From NCBI RefSeq assembly GCF_003474385.1, contig NZ_QUCY01000014.1, positions 9,135-73,134 on the forward strand: 64,000 nt of DNA, written 5' to 3'. A model generated the notes under the pieces. The model did no database searches. It was not told the DNA's origin and saw only the letters and a program-made list of their open reading frames with translations. Shown here one piece after another: positions 25,568 through 34,258 of the stretch. The position numbers were made by a program, and so were the translations under genes. Source of the stretch: Senegalimassilia sp003474385 (GTDB taxonomy: Bacteria; Actinomycetota; Coriobacteriia; Coriobacteriales; Eggerthellaceae). The first letter of the stretch is position 1. Every line of letters begins with the position of its first letter.

Positions 25568-26467
25568 CTATGCCTCCACGTCGGGTCGATGCGCATCGAG
25601 GCCTTCGGTCGCCGCGACCAGGGCGCCGGCATAAGCGGGTGTGGCCTGGCCGGTTGCGCGCAGGAACTGCGCGCCGGCCGCCCGAAGGTGCTGGGCAGCC
25701 TCCATCATGACGTCGGGGCGATGATACGGGTTTTCCGGCGTTGCCTGACGCTGACGGGGGTTGTGCTCCACGACGTCGAGCTGCGCGAGCACGGGCAAGG
25801 GCAGCTTCGCCGCCTGCCGCGCAAGCTCGCAGACTCGCTCGACGGGGGCCTGCGTGCAAAAGCCTGCCACACTCGCCTCGAACTCGGCCATCACATCGAG
25901 CGCCTCATCGAAGCCGTGGCGGCCGTCTGCCAGCATGCCGTCGACGCCCACGTTCACGGAAGCGAACACGGGCAGGCCGCTGACCTGGCGCAAACCCATA
26001 AGCGCGCACTTCAGGTCGCTTGGGCTGGAGAACCCGTTCAAGAAAAAGCCGTCAAGGGAAAGCCCCTCGAAGGCGCGCGCCGCGCGAGCATACTGGTCGC
26101 GGTTCTCGTTGAGCGACGCTTTGCTGGACGCATCGAGCGGCAGACCGCACGGCCCAAGCTCGACCAGCACATGCTGGGGGCGCAGCTTCGCGGCGCATGA
26201 GACGGCGGCGCGGGCAAGCTCGGGCAGGCGCTCGGCCATGCCCCGATGCGCCAGGCGCGCCGGGGTCATGCCGGCCGTTTCGGTGACAAGGCACTGCACG
26301 CCCGCCATAAGGTTCAGGCGAAGGGCGTCCTCAACGGCCTCCGGCTCCATAAGCGTGGCATATTCCACATCGCCGTCGAGCTCGAACCCTTGGCGCGCGA
26401 GCACAGGAGCGATGGGGCTGGACAGCACGAGCATATCGCGGTGGAACCGCAGCTGGATATCAGGCAT
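25568..26467 (-). CDS. homocysteine S-methyltransferase-like protein with altered zinc site
   Basis: A 299-residue protein related to the homocysteine-binding barrel of MetH/BhmT/MmuM. N-terminal FELDGDVEYATLMEPEAVEDALRLN parallels the family glycine-rich start. The first zinc Cys is kept in GFCTQAP. The C-terminal GGCCGTTP motif, which supplies the other two Cys, is replaced by FLRATGQATP. With only one of three zinc ligands it may not activate a thiol, and may use another methyl acceptor or act as a binding protein. ATG at 26467 follows AAAGGA. Confidence 0.7.
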   Translation of the reverse strand: MPDIQLRFHRDMLVLSSPIAPVLARQGFELDGDVEYATLMEPEAVEDALRLNLMAGVQCLVTETAGMTPARLAHRGMAERLPELARAAVSCAAKLRPQHVLVELGPCGLPLDASSKASLNENRDQYARAARAFEGLSLDGFFLNGFSSPSDLKCALMGLRQVSGLPVFASVNVGVDGMLADGRHGFDEALDVMAEFEASVAGFCTQAPVERVCELARQAAKLPLPVLAQLDVVEHNPRQRQATPENPYHRPDVMMEAAQHLRAAGAQFLRATGQATPAYAGALVAATEGLDAHRPDVEA

Positions 26468-26740
26468 GGATGTTTCCTTTCGACCTGAACATGATACCAA
26501 AGGGCCAAAGGAGCCCGGCAAAGGGGCATCGCAGGCACACAAGCGCTACCCACACCCGCGCTCCATAAGGTTACGAGAAGAGAACATTGGCTTTTATCAG
26601 GGGAAACGGCTATTATGCCACCCTGTTCCCGTCCGCTTGGCAACGGAACGGTAACGGCGTCTCCTGGGCATTCACATTCCGTTCACGAGCGCATCACCCC
26701 AAAGCCACTCCCCGGACACGCCCGCTTCAACATCGGCCGG

Positions 26741-26746
26741 TATAGT
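26741..26746 (+). promoter_or_regulatory. candidate -10 box (TATAGT) for the first structured RNA
   Basis: TATAGT on the plus strand would start transcription near 26753, at the beginning of the first stem of the RNA. No good -35 hexamer is visible. Confidence 0.35.
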
Positions 26747-26752
26747 AAGCCT

Positions 26753-26880
26753 TGCAAGCGGGACATCCCCTTTCCACCGCTTGTCTGCTCCCCATAGCAG
26801 ATCGCGATGCTAAAGCATCGTTCCTCCCCTCCTTTCGGGCCGCAAGTTTCCCCCTTTTCACTTGCGGCCCATCCCTTTTC
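26753..26880 (+). ncRNA. candidate small RNA 1 with C-rich anti-Shine-Dalgarno loops
   Basis: About 128 nt forming four perfect stem-loops in a row. Hairpin 1 is CAAGCGG/CCGCTTG (26755-26783) with a loop holding ATCCCCTTTCC. Hairpin 2 is TCTGCT/AGCAGA (26784-26801) with loop CCCCAT. Hairpin 3 is CGATGC/GCATCG (26805-26820) with loop TAAA. A linker TTCCTCCCCTCCTTTC (26821-26836) follows, then hairpin 4 GGGCCGCAAG/CTTGCGGCCC (26837-26870) with loop holding TTTCCCCCTTTT, and tail ATCCCTTTTC. No coding frame explains the structure. C-rich single-stranded segments like these can pair with AGGAGG ribosome binding sites. RNA 2 nearby has the same layout. Confidence 0.55.
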
Positions 26881-27140
26881 TTGGGCAAAAACCGCCAACG
26901 CATGAAACCGCGCCGCCGAGAAGCCGGTCTTCGTGCAACGTCGCAAGCGGAAGAGCATATCGGACCGCATCCGTGCAAGCCGCCTTACCTGCCAGGGCGC
27001 CGACATCCCACCCTGACGAGCCCCGCCTTTTACCATCGGATAAGCCTGTCGCACCCCGTTGTTCATCAACTCGTAACGAGAACGCCGGTCGCTTCACAAA
27101 ATGCGCAAGCCGCTGCCATAACGCCTTCAACGTCGATGGT

Positions 27141-27146
27141 TATACT
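27141..27146 (+). promoter_or_regulatory. candidate -10 box (TATACT) for the second structured RNA
   Basis: TATACT on the plus strand, placing transcription start near 27153, a few bases before the first stem. The -35 region is weak. It matches the spacing seen for the first RNA. Confidence 0.4.
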
Positions 27147-27152
27147 GCATAA

Positions 27153-27298
27153 CAGCGAACGGAAAGGTTCCCCTCCTTCCTCCGTCGCTCTGCTTTCTCC
27201 TTAAAAGCAGTTGATCGGTGCCAACGAACCGGCACCGTATATCCCCTCCTTAATGGCCCCGGCAGGTTCCCCTTCCTGCCGGGGCCGCTCCTTTTTTC
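27153..27298 (+). ncRNA. candidate small RNA 2 with CUCCUUA loop and intrinsic terminator
   Basis: About 146 nt with the same order of elements as RNA 1. Hairpin 1 is ACGGA-AAGG/CCTT-CC-TCCGT (27159-27185) with loop TTCCCCT. Hairpin 2 is CTGCTTT/AAAGCAG (27190-27210) with loop CTCCTTA, an exact complement of TAAGGAG. Hairpin 3 is CGGTGCC/GGCACCG (27216-27237). A linker TATATCCCCTCCTTAAT follows, then hairpin 4 GGCCCCGGCAGG/CCTGCCGGGGCC (27255-27286) with loop TTCCCCTT and tail GCTCCTTTTTTC, a strong rho-independent terminator on the plus strand. No plus-strand gene precedes it, so the terminator itself argues for an independent RNA. The rest of 26468-27513 shows no gene. Confidence 0.65.
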
Positions 27299-27454
27299 GA
27301 GCCTTCCCGCACCTCGCCCACAGGCTCCTCAAGCCACATGAACGCCGAAGGATTCGCAACCATGCCATCCGGCATCCGACCCCTCGCGGTCGCGTTTTCC
27401 CTAAAGCCCAGTACATCCACGGCTTTACCCAGTCGATCCGCCCCCCTGACAACG

Positions 27455-27485
27455 AAAAGGCCGCCCGGTGCATCACCGAGCGGCC
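27455..27485 (-). terminator. rho-independent terminator of galU
   Basis: On the minus strand GGCCGCTCGG-TGATGCA-CCGGGCGGCC (one G-U pair) is followed by TTTTC. It begins 28 bp after the galU stop codon. Confidence 0.8.
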
Positions 27486-27513
27486 CAGCCGTCGCAGGTT
27501 TTCGCCGAAGGCC

Positions 27514-28335
27514 TTAGGCCTTCTTGCCGTATTTGCGCTCGAACAGGATGTTGTTCGTCTCCAGCCAGCTTTCCACGGTGCCGGTGTCGAAACCGTCCTG
27601 CGGATCGATGACGAGCGCGTACATCTCCTCCTCCTTGAGCACCGCGTCCAGCGCGTCGGTCAGCTGGATCTCGCCGCCGACGGTGGGCTTGGCCTCGGCC
27701 AAAAGCTCCATCACGCGCGCGGACAGCAGGTAGCGGCCGAACACGGCCAGGTTGGAGGGCGCATCCTCAAGCGCGGGCTTCTCCACCAGGCCGTCGATCT
27801 TCCACACATCGTCGGAGATGGCGGAGCCGGCGATGACGCCGAAGCGGTTCACCTGGTCATCGGGCACAGGCATGACGGCGATGACCGAGGCGCCGTTGTG
27901 CTCGTCGGAGACCTTCTGCATGGCGGGCAACATGTTGTTGTCGGGGACCAGGACGTCGCCGAGCAGCACGTAGAACGGCTCGTCGCCCGTCTTCTCGGCA
28001 GCGCAGTGCACGGCGTGGCCCAGGCCCAGCGGCTCGTCCTGGTACACGTAGCTGACGTTAAGGTTGCCGGCATGCTCCACGGCGTCGGCGTACTTGTCCT
28101 TGCCGCGCTCGCGCAGCATGGACACCAGCTCGGGATTCGGAGAGAAGTGCTCCTCGATGGACTTCTTCTCGCGGCTGTTCACGATGACCACCTCGTCGGC
28201 GGCCGACGCCAGGCCCTCTTCCACGATGTACTGGATGACGGGACGGTCCACGACGAGAAGCATTTCCTTGGGCTGGGCCTTCGTGGCCGGCAGGAAGCGC
28301 GAGCCGAGGCCGGCGGCGGGGATGATAGCCTTCAT
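27514..28335 (-). CDS. galU: UTP-glucose-1-phosphate uridylyltransferase
   Basis: Makes UDP-glucose for cell-surface polysaccharides. The 273-residue protein begins KAIIPAAGLGSRFLPATKAQPKEML with the nucleotide-binding GxGTRFLP-type signature. It continues with VDRPVIQYIVEEGLASAADEVVIV, DEPLGLGHAVHCA, LLGDVLVP and the glucose-1-P binding GLVEKPALEDAPS, ending with GFDTGTVESWLETN. The ATG follows AAAGGT. It is not part of the ccm run: a 12-bp hairpin lies upstream and a terminator downstream. Confidence 0.95.
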   Translation of the reverse strand: MKAIIPAAGLGSRFLPATKAQPKEMLLVVDRPVIQYIVEEGLASAADEVVIVNSREKKSIEEHFSPNPELVSMLRERGKDKYADAVEHAGNLNVSYVYQDEPLGLGHAVHCAAEKTGDEPFYVLLGDVLVPDNNMLPAMQKVSDEHNGASVIAVMPVPDDQVNRFGVIAGSAISDDVWKIDGLVEKPALEDAPSNLAVFGRYLLSARVMELLAEAKPTVGGEIQLTDALDAVLKEEEMYALVIDPQDGFDTGTVESWLETNNILFERKYGKKA

Positions 28336-28367
28336 ATAAGGTTTACCTTTCTTCGGGGGAATAGACG

Positions 28368-28394
28368 CGAAGCGCCGCGAGACGCGGCGCTTCG
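28368..28394 (-). terminator. perfect 12-bp hairpin between ccmD and galU
   Basis: CGAAGCGCCGCG-AGA-CGCGGCGCTTCG is perfect and GC-rich. It lies 31 bp after the ccmD stop codon, where the ccm transcript should end. It lacks a T-run, so a rho-dependent end or processing site is possible. Confidence 0.45.
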
Positions 28395-28425
28395 TCGATT
28401 CGCTTCGGCAATTGTAGCACGCAGG

Positions 28426-28611
28426 CTATTCGGCCTTCAGTTCCGCCACAGCCTCTTCAAGCACGGCGATCTGCTTCTCGGTCTTCTTCAAACCGCTGAC
28501 AGAAACGAACACGTAGATGAGCAGCACGGCCCACATAAGCGCATAGGCTGCGATGATGAAAGGCATGGACGGGATGACAGTGCTGTAGATGTCGGCAAGT
28601 ACGGGATTCAT
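28426..28611 (-). CDS. ccmD: CcmD-like small membrane protein
   Basis: A 61-residue protein with a single transmembrane helix (about residues 17-40, FIIAAYALMWAVLLIYVFV) and a charged coiled C-terminus (GLKKTEKQIAVLEEAVAEL). Size, topology and place after ccmC match CcmD, which helps release heme-loaded CcmE from the CcmABC complex. The sequence family is poorly conserved, so assignment leans on context. AAGGAG precedes the ATG. Confidence 0.75.
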   Translation of the reverse strand: MNPVLADIYSTVIPSMPFIIAAYALMWAVLLIYVFVSVSGLKKTEKQIAVLEEAVAELKAE

Positions 28612-28686
28612 GGGATGCTCCTTCGATCAAGCGCCCCTGGGGCGCGAACGTTTGCTAACGGGTAACGGGGCTCGGTCGGCTTTCGC

Positions 28687-29463
28687 CTAGCGCTGCTCCT
28701 CCAAAACCTCCACCTCGTCTTTGAGGGCCTGCAGACGCTGTTGCAGGCGAACCTGGCGGAAGCGGAAACGGTACAGCGCGAACCCGACGAGCAGAAGGCC
28801 CGCCAAGCACACGGCCACGGTCATGCCCATATCGCCGGACATGCCGCCCTCGCGCAGCACCACGGGATGCACGCTCGAGGGGATGAGGCGCGTGATCATG
28901 AAGCAGATGGGCACGTCGACCATGGCGATGATGGCGATGACGGCGGCGTACACGCCGCGGCGTTCAGGCTCGTCGATGGCGTTGCGCAGCACGAAGTACG
29001 CGATGACGATGAGCATGAGGATGAGGTAGGTGGTCAGGCGCGGCTCCCACGTCCACCACACGCCCCACTCGAAGCGCTCCCACAGATCGCCCGTGATCAT
29101 GGTGCAGACGACGAACACGAGCGAGATCTCCATGCACACCTTCGCGCACGTGTCGAAGCGCTGGTTTTTGGTAGCCAGAAAGCGCACGGAGTAATAGCAC
29201 GCGAACGCCAGCGAGCAGAACGACACTAGGGCCACCGGCATATGGAAGTAGAAGATCTTCTGGGACAGCAGCAGCTTGTTGGCCACCATCTGCCCACCGA
29301 TCAGCTCCACGCCGTCGACGGCGGCTCCGTTGACGGGCCCGGCGTACAGAAACGCCATGAGAAAGCCCAGCGTGGAGAGCACGATGCCCGCCAGCAGCGC
29401 CCACGGCGCCACCTTGTCGGGCCACTGCCCCGCCTCGGGCAGCTTCACCGGTTTGTTCGTCAT
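28687..29463 (-). CDS. ccmC: heme exporter/handling protein CcmC
   Basis: A 258-residue protein with six helices. The tryptophan-rich heme-handling motif is WGVWWTWE (residues 133-140; most relatives have Asp at the last place). Flanking heme-ligand histidines are His74 in FHMPVA and His199 in SSVHPVVL. CcmC loads heme onto CcmE at the outer face of the membrane. A C-terminal coiled extension of about 30 residues ends the protein. ATG at 29463 follows GGAAAGGAAA. It lies between ccmB and ccmD. Confidence 0.94.
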   Translation of the reverse strand: MTNKPVKLPEAGQWPDKVAPWALLAGIVLSTLGFLMAFLYAGPVNGAAVDGVELIGGQMVANKLLLSQKIFYFHMPVALVSFCSLAFACYYSVRFLATKNQRFDTCAKVCMEISLVFVVCTMITGDLWERFEWGVWWTWEPRLTTYLILMLIVIAYFVLRNAIDEPERRGVYAAVIAIIAMVDVPICFMITRLIPSSVHPVVLREGGMSGDMGMTVAVCLAGLLLVGFALYRFRFRQVRLQQRLQALKDEVEVLEEQR

Positions 29464-29499
29464 TGGTTTCCTTTCCTTATGAAGATCGCAGGTCAAAAG

Positions 29500-30258
29500 C
29501 TATGCGGAGATAACGAAATCATACAGAACCCAGCTAACCAGCAGCATGATGACGTCGTAGCCGCCGGCAAGCGCCATCGACTGCGTGAACACGTCGAGAT
29601 ACCCCTCGGCGCCCACCACCACGGCGGTGGTGGCCGAAGCGCATGCGTAGAGCAGCGGGAAGATCAGCGGCACGAACAGCACGGCGAGCATGACGTCCTT
29701 GCCGCGCGTGTTCACGGTGATGGTGGACAGCAGCGTGCCGATGCCCGCCACGCCTATGGTGCCCACCGCAAGCGGCACCGCCATGAGCATGAAATCGGGG
29801 CCGGGCTGGGCGGTGGTCAGGAAGAAGAACCAGAACAGCGGCACGGCGATCACCTCGACCACCAGCAGGAACAACAGGTTCGAGGTGGCCTTCGCCAGAA
29901 AGATCACGCTGCGGTCCATGGGCACGAGCAGGATGCCCTCCATGCAGCCCTGCTCCTTCTCATGGTTGAACGAGCGGTTCAGGCCCAACAGCGACGTGAA
30001 CACGATAAGCGCCCACAGAAGGCCGCCGGACAGCTGCAGCACATCGGTCGCCTGCGCCGTCTGCCCGAGCGCCGCGCCGTAGACAATGAGCACGAGCAAC
30101 GCGTAGATGCTCATGGACATGAGCATCTCCTTGGTGCGGAACTCCTGCTGCAGGTCCTTGGCAAGCAGGGTTTTATACTGGGCGAACGTGCTGGGCACGC
30201 TCAGGGCCACCTGGCCGGCGCGCACCCGATCGGCGCCCGTGCTTGGCTTGCGCGCCAT
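29500..30258 (-). CDS. ccmB: heme ABC exporter permease CcmB
   Basis: A 252-residue six-helix membrane protein with the CcmB features YKTLLAKDLQQEFRTKEMLMSM near the N-terminus, FNHEKEQGCMEGILLVPMDRS and LLLVSWVLYDFVISA at the end. With CcmA it forms an ABC unit that, with CcmC and CcmD, releases holo-CcmE. The ATG directly abuts the ccmA stop codon. Confidence 0.94.
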   Translation of the reverse strand: MARKPSTGADRVRAGQVALSVPSTFAQYKTLLAKDLQQEFRTKEMLMSMSIYALLVLIVYGAALGQTAQATDVLQLSGGLLWALIVFTSLLGLNRSFNHEKEQGCMEGILLVPMDRSVIFLAKATSNLLFLLVVEVIAVPLFWFFFLTTAQPGPDFMLMAVPLAVGTIGVAGIGTLLSTITVNTRGKDVMLAVLFVPLIFPLLYACASATTAVVVGAEGYLDVFTQSMALAGGYDVIMLLVSWVLYDFVISA

Positions 30259-30978
<720 letters not shown>

Positions 30979-31080
30979 CGGCCCCCCTTCCCCTGCATCT
31001 TGGATGCGTGCGAACGCTTTGCACGCCAGTCTAACGCAAATGACGATCGCCGCACGAGCGGCCGCGTCGGCTTCGGGCGC

Positions 31081-33285
31081 CTATGCCGCGCCCGCCGCCG
31101 ATTCGCCCAACGCCTCATCGGCGGCGACACGCTGCTCGTCGGTGAGCTTGCGGCTAGCGCGTCTGCGGCCCGCCGTGGCCACGCACACGCCGATCATGAG
31201 CAGCCCGAAGCCCGCCCACACCAGCGAGATGAGCGGATTGACCCGCACATCCATGGAGAACGCGCCGTCGTTGTTCACGCCGCGGTACACCACGAACAGA
31301 TCCTCAGTGGGCAGCGAGATGACGCTGGCGACCAGCTTCTGCTGCTGTGTCTTCTGTGCCAGCTGCACGCTCGGGCTGACCTGGCCGATGAAGGCGCCGT
31401 CCTTGTAGGCATCGTAGTTCACGGTGTACATGATGGCGTCGCCGTTGTTCACCTCGGTCACGGAATTGGACACGTACTCAAGCGTGTAGTCCTTGATTTG
31501 GAAGGTCTCGGACGCGGTATCGGTTGCCTCATCGTAGCCGATGTAGGCGACCTTCTCCGTCACGTACATCGACGAGCCGATCAGGCCGACCAGGATGACG
31601 GCCATGGCCGCATGCGACAGGAAGCCGCCGAAGCTTGCGGGGCGGTTACGCAGGCACCCGCCAAAGGCCGCCGCAGCGCCGCAGCTATGCGACTCCTTGT
31701 ACGAGCGCACGATGCGGCCCAACATAAACAACGAGTTGAACAGCAGCACGCTTGCCACGAGGAAGCCCACGAGCGCAAGGCCGTTGTAGTACCAGGCGGG
31801 GCCATCGCTTGCCAGCTCCTCGGCGGCGGTGCCGCCTGCGGCGAGGATGGCGTTATAGCTGGGCACCAGGTACGTGGCCCAGTACACCGCCAGCACCGCG
31901 AACAGGACCAGCGCGCAGATGGCGGAGATGCGCGCCTGCTTCAGGAACTTCGAGCGCAGCGTCTTGCCCCAGGCCAACAGCGGGCACACCGCAAGGATGG
32001 CCAGGTACACCACGCCCAGCGGGCGGGCGATGGCGTTGAACGTGCCCGAGGACACGGTCTGACCGCCGAACGGCAGGAACTCAGGCAGCGCCGAGGACAC
32101 GGTCAGGTACGCCAGCAACGTGGCGAACACCACCATGATGACGTTGTTGAAGTAATAGGCGCCTTCCTTGGACAGCAGGTTCTCCACCTCGTCGGAGCCA
32201 TCGGCGGCCGGGCCGAAGCTCTTCCAGCGAACGACCAGGCCCACGATGCCGGCCAGCAGCGCCGCGACGATGAGCGCGCCGAACAGCACGAGCGACACCG
32301 GGTCGCCCTCGAAGGCATGCACGGACTGCACCAGGCCCGAACGGGAGATGAACGTGCCCACGATGACGAACGCGAACGTGATGCAGGCGCACATGATGCT
32401 CCAACGCTTGAACGCGCCGCGCTGGCGGTACACGGTGAAGCTATGGATGAGCGCCACGCCCACCAGCCACGACAGCAAGCTGGCGTTTTCCACGGCATCC
32501 CAGCCCCAATAGCCGCCCCAGCCGAGCACCACGTAGGCCCACACAGCGCCAAGGCCGATGCCGATGCCCAGGAACAGCCACGAGAACAGGGCGTAGCGCT
32601 GGCTGCGCACCACCCATTCCCTGGACGGGTCGTTCACGATGAGCGCGGCGATGGCATAGGCGAACGGGACGGTCAGGCCCGCATATCCCACGAACAAGGT
32701 GGGCGGATGGATGGCCATGGCCCAATGCTCCAACAGAGAGTTCATGCCCAACATGCTGGCCGCATTGGTCAGCGAACCGTCGGCGTTGTAGTACTTCTGA
32801 GGCGTGACCGTGAACGGCATGTTGCTCTCGCTGAACAGCAGCACGCCCACGAACGCCGCCAACACCAACTGTGACACCATAAGCGCCATGGAATCCAGCT
32901 TGCGCGGGCTTTTGAGGTCGCGGATGGCCACCACGGAGTTGAACACGCTGATAAGCCACGCCCAGAACAGCAGCGAGCCCTCGCGGCCGGCCCACAGGCC
33001 GGACAGCTTGAACAGCCAGCCGAGCGTGCCCTCGGCGTTGCTATGCTGCTTGAGCACGTACTCGATGGAATAGTCGCCCGCGAAGAAACAGTACACCAGG
33101 ATGCCGCAGCATACGGTGAGCGCCACCGTGGTCAGGATGGAGGCGATATGCCCGCCCCATGTCAGAGTCTCGCCAAGCGAGCTTTCCCCCTTGCGCCCCA
33201 AAATCGCGCCCGCAAGCAGGCACAGCACCGATACGGCCACGCCGGCGAACGCCACCAGCAGGCCCATAAGGCCGATAGTCGACAT
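31081..33285 (-). CDS. ccmF: cytochrome c heme lyase subunit CcmF
   Basis: A 734-residue, multi-helix membrane protein. The WWD heme-binding domain is seen in AYVVLGWGGYWGWDAVENAS, followed by LPWL-like SLLSWLVGVALIHS. The segment LKQHSNAEG and LSGLWAGREGSLLFW at residues 60-105 is also typical. CcmF ligates heme from CcmE to apocytochrome CxxCH motifs. The C-terminal periplasmic domain (about residues 570-690) precedes a last helix. It starts 15 bp after ccmE. No CcmG or CcmH gene is adjacent. Confidence 0.95.
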   Translation of the reverse strand: MSTIGLMGLLVAFAGVAVSVLCLLAGAILGRKGESSLGETLTWGGHIASILTTVALTVCCGILVYCFFAGDYSIEYVLKQHSNAEGTLGWLFKLSGLWAGREGSLLFWAWLISVFNSVVAIRDLKSPRKLDSMALMVSQLVLAAFVGVLLFSESNMPFTVTPQKYYNADGSLTNAASMLGMNSLLEHWAMAIHPPTLFVGYAGLTVPFAYAIAALIVNDPSREWVVRSQRYALFSWLFLGIGIGLGAVWAYVVLGWGGYWGWDAVENASLLSWLVGVALIHSFTVYRQRGAFKRWSIMCACITFAFVIVGTFISRSGLVQSVHAFEGDPVSLVLFGALIVAALLAGIVGLVVRWKSFGPAADGSDEVENLLSKEGAYYFNNVIMVVFATLLAYLTVSSALPEFLPFGGQTVSSGTFNAIARPLGVVYLAILAVCPLLAWGKTLRSKFLKQARISAICALVLFAVLAVYWATYLVPSYNAILAAGGTAAEELASDGPAWYYNGLALVGFLVASVLLFNSLFMLGRIVRSYKESHSCGAAAAFGGCLRNRPASFGGFLSHAAMAVILVGLIGSSMYVTEKVAYIGYDEATDTASETFQIKDYTLEYVSNSVTEVNNGDAIMYTVNYDAYKDGAFIGQVSPSVQLAQKTQQQKLVASVISLPTEDLFVVYRGVNNDGAFSMDVRVNPLISLVWAGFGLLMIGVCVATAGRRRASRKLTDEQRVAADEALGESAAGAA

Positions 33286-33300
33286 GCGTGAAACCTCTTC

Positions 33301-33966
33301 CTAACCCTCAAGCGCCACATCGGTGGCGGCGAACTTGCCGTCGGCAGAAAGACTGCCAGTGACCACGAGCGAGCTGCCTTCCGCGATCTCGTCGGACAGC
33401 GCGCCGTCGAACGCGACGGGCAGCGTCTTGCCGGAATCGGGATCGGCCAACACGAAGCGATCGCCCTCGCCGGCGGCCTTCAGGGAGCCCGTTTGCACGG
33501 TGCCGGAAACCTTCACCGGCTTGTCGACGACCTCATCGCCGTACTCGAGCAGACGGGAGACGCTCAACGCACTCGAGGCGTTCTCGTACTTCGAGGGGCA
33601 CTTCGTCACCAGTTCGGTAGCATGCAGCACGCCGTCGTCGGCGATCTTGCCCGTGCAGATTGCGGTCACATCGTTGCCGAACGTGGCCGACACGCCCCCT
33701 TCGTAGCGCACCTCGAGCCGATCGCCGGGGTTTCCGTCCTTGTCGTAGATGGCGAACGTGAGCACGTTGTCGTTGGTGGCGTAGGAGTTCTCCACCACGT
33801 TGCCCGTCACTTGGATTTTCTGGTCCGCGTACTTCCCCGCAACGGCGTCGGCGACCGTGGCCGACTTCGCAACGCCGGAGCCGCCGACGACGGCCAAGAT
33901 CACGACCAGCACGATGACGATGATGCCGGTTACCGCCATCATGCGACGCTTCGTCTTCGTATTCAC
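33301..33966 (-). CDS. ccmE: heme chaperone CcmE, CxxxY variant with second OB-like domain
   Basis: A 221-residue membrane-anchored heme chaperone: one helix (residues 9-28), then an OB fold with QVTGNVVENSY and ICTGKIADDGVLHATELV. The heme-attachment motif is CPSKY (Cys123, Tyr127) instead of the classical HxxxY; the Cys form is known from deltaproteobacteria and archaea that lack CcmH. Residues 145-221 resemble another OB unit (KPVKVSGTVQTGSLK, SLVVTGSLSADGKFAATDV) without a heme residue, about 70 residues beyond the usual end. The start is GTG with GGGAGG upstream. It is the first gene of the ccm run. Confidence 0.9.
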   Translation of the reverse strand: MNTKTKRRMMAVTGIIVIVLVVILAVVGGSGVAKSATVADAVAGKYADQKIQVTGNVVENSYATNDNVLTFAIYDKDGNPGDRLEVRYEGGVSATFGNDVTAICTGKIADDGVLHATELVTKCPSKYENASSALSVSRLLEYGDEVVDKPVKVSGTVQTGSLKAAGEGDRFVLADPDSGKTLPVAFDGALSDEIAEGSSLVVTGSLSADGKFAATDVALEG

Positions 33967-34211
33967 AGGCCCTCCCTTTTTCCTTAAGCGTTTATCCCTT
34001 GCTTTCTAACGGTAACCATATCGAAAACAACGGGGGTATTCCATCACCCAGATAGTGTAATTTGCTCGTTAAATCGCTCTGTTTACCCGGAAAAGAGACC
34101 GTTTCGGCCGTTTACCGACACGATGGTCGACAAGGAGGGGGGAACGCCGCGATCAAGGCAACCGCCTTGCCAGCGCCGGTTCGCACCGCGGCCGCATGCC
34201 TCCAGGACGCG

Positions 34212-34256
34212 AAAAGCCCGGGGCAGGCGCACCTGATCGGCGCACCCGCCCCGGGC
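34212..34256 (-). terminator. rho-independent terminator of the LysR gene
   Basis: On the minus strand GCCCGGGGC pairs with GCCCCGGGC, and TTTTC follows. It begins directly after the LysR stop codon. The remaining 245 bp to ccmE contain no recognisable element except a G-rich stretch near 34130. Confidence 0.7.
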
Positions 34257-34258
34257 CG

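Noticed and set aside
26683..27069. 128-codon minus-strand frame in the galU upstream gap
   Set aside because: No ribosome binding site or domain, and it runs through the perfect stems of the RNA candidate.
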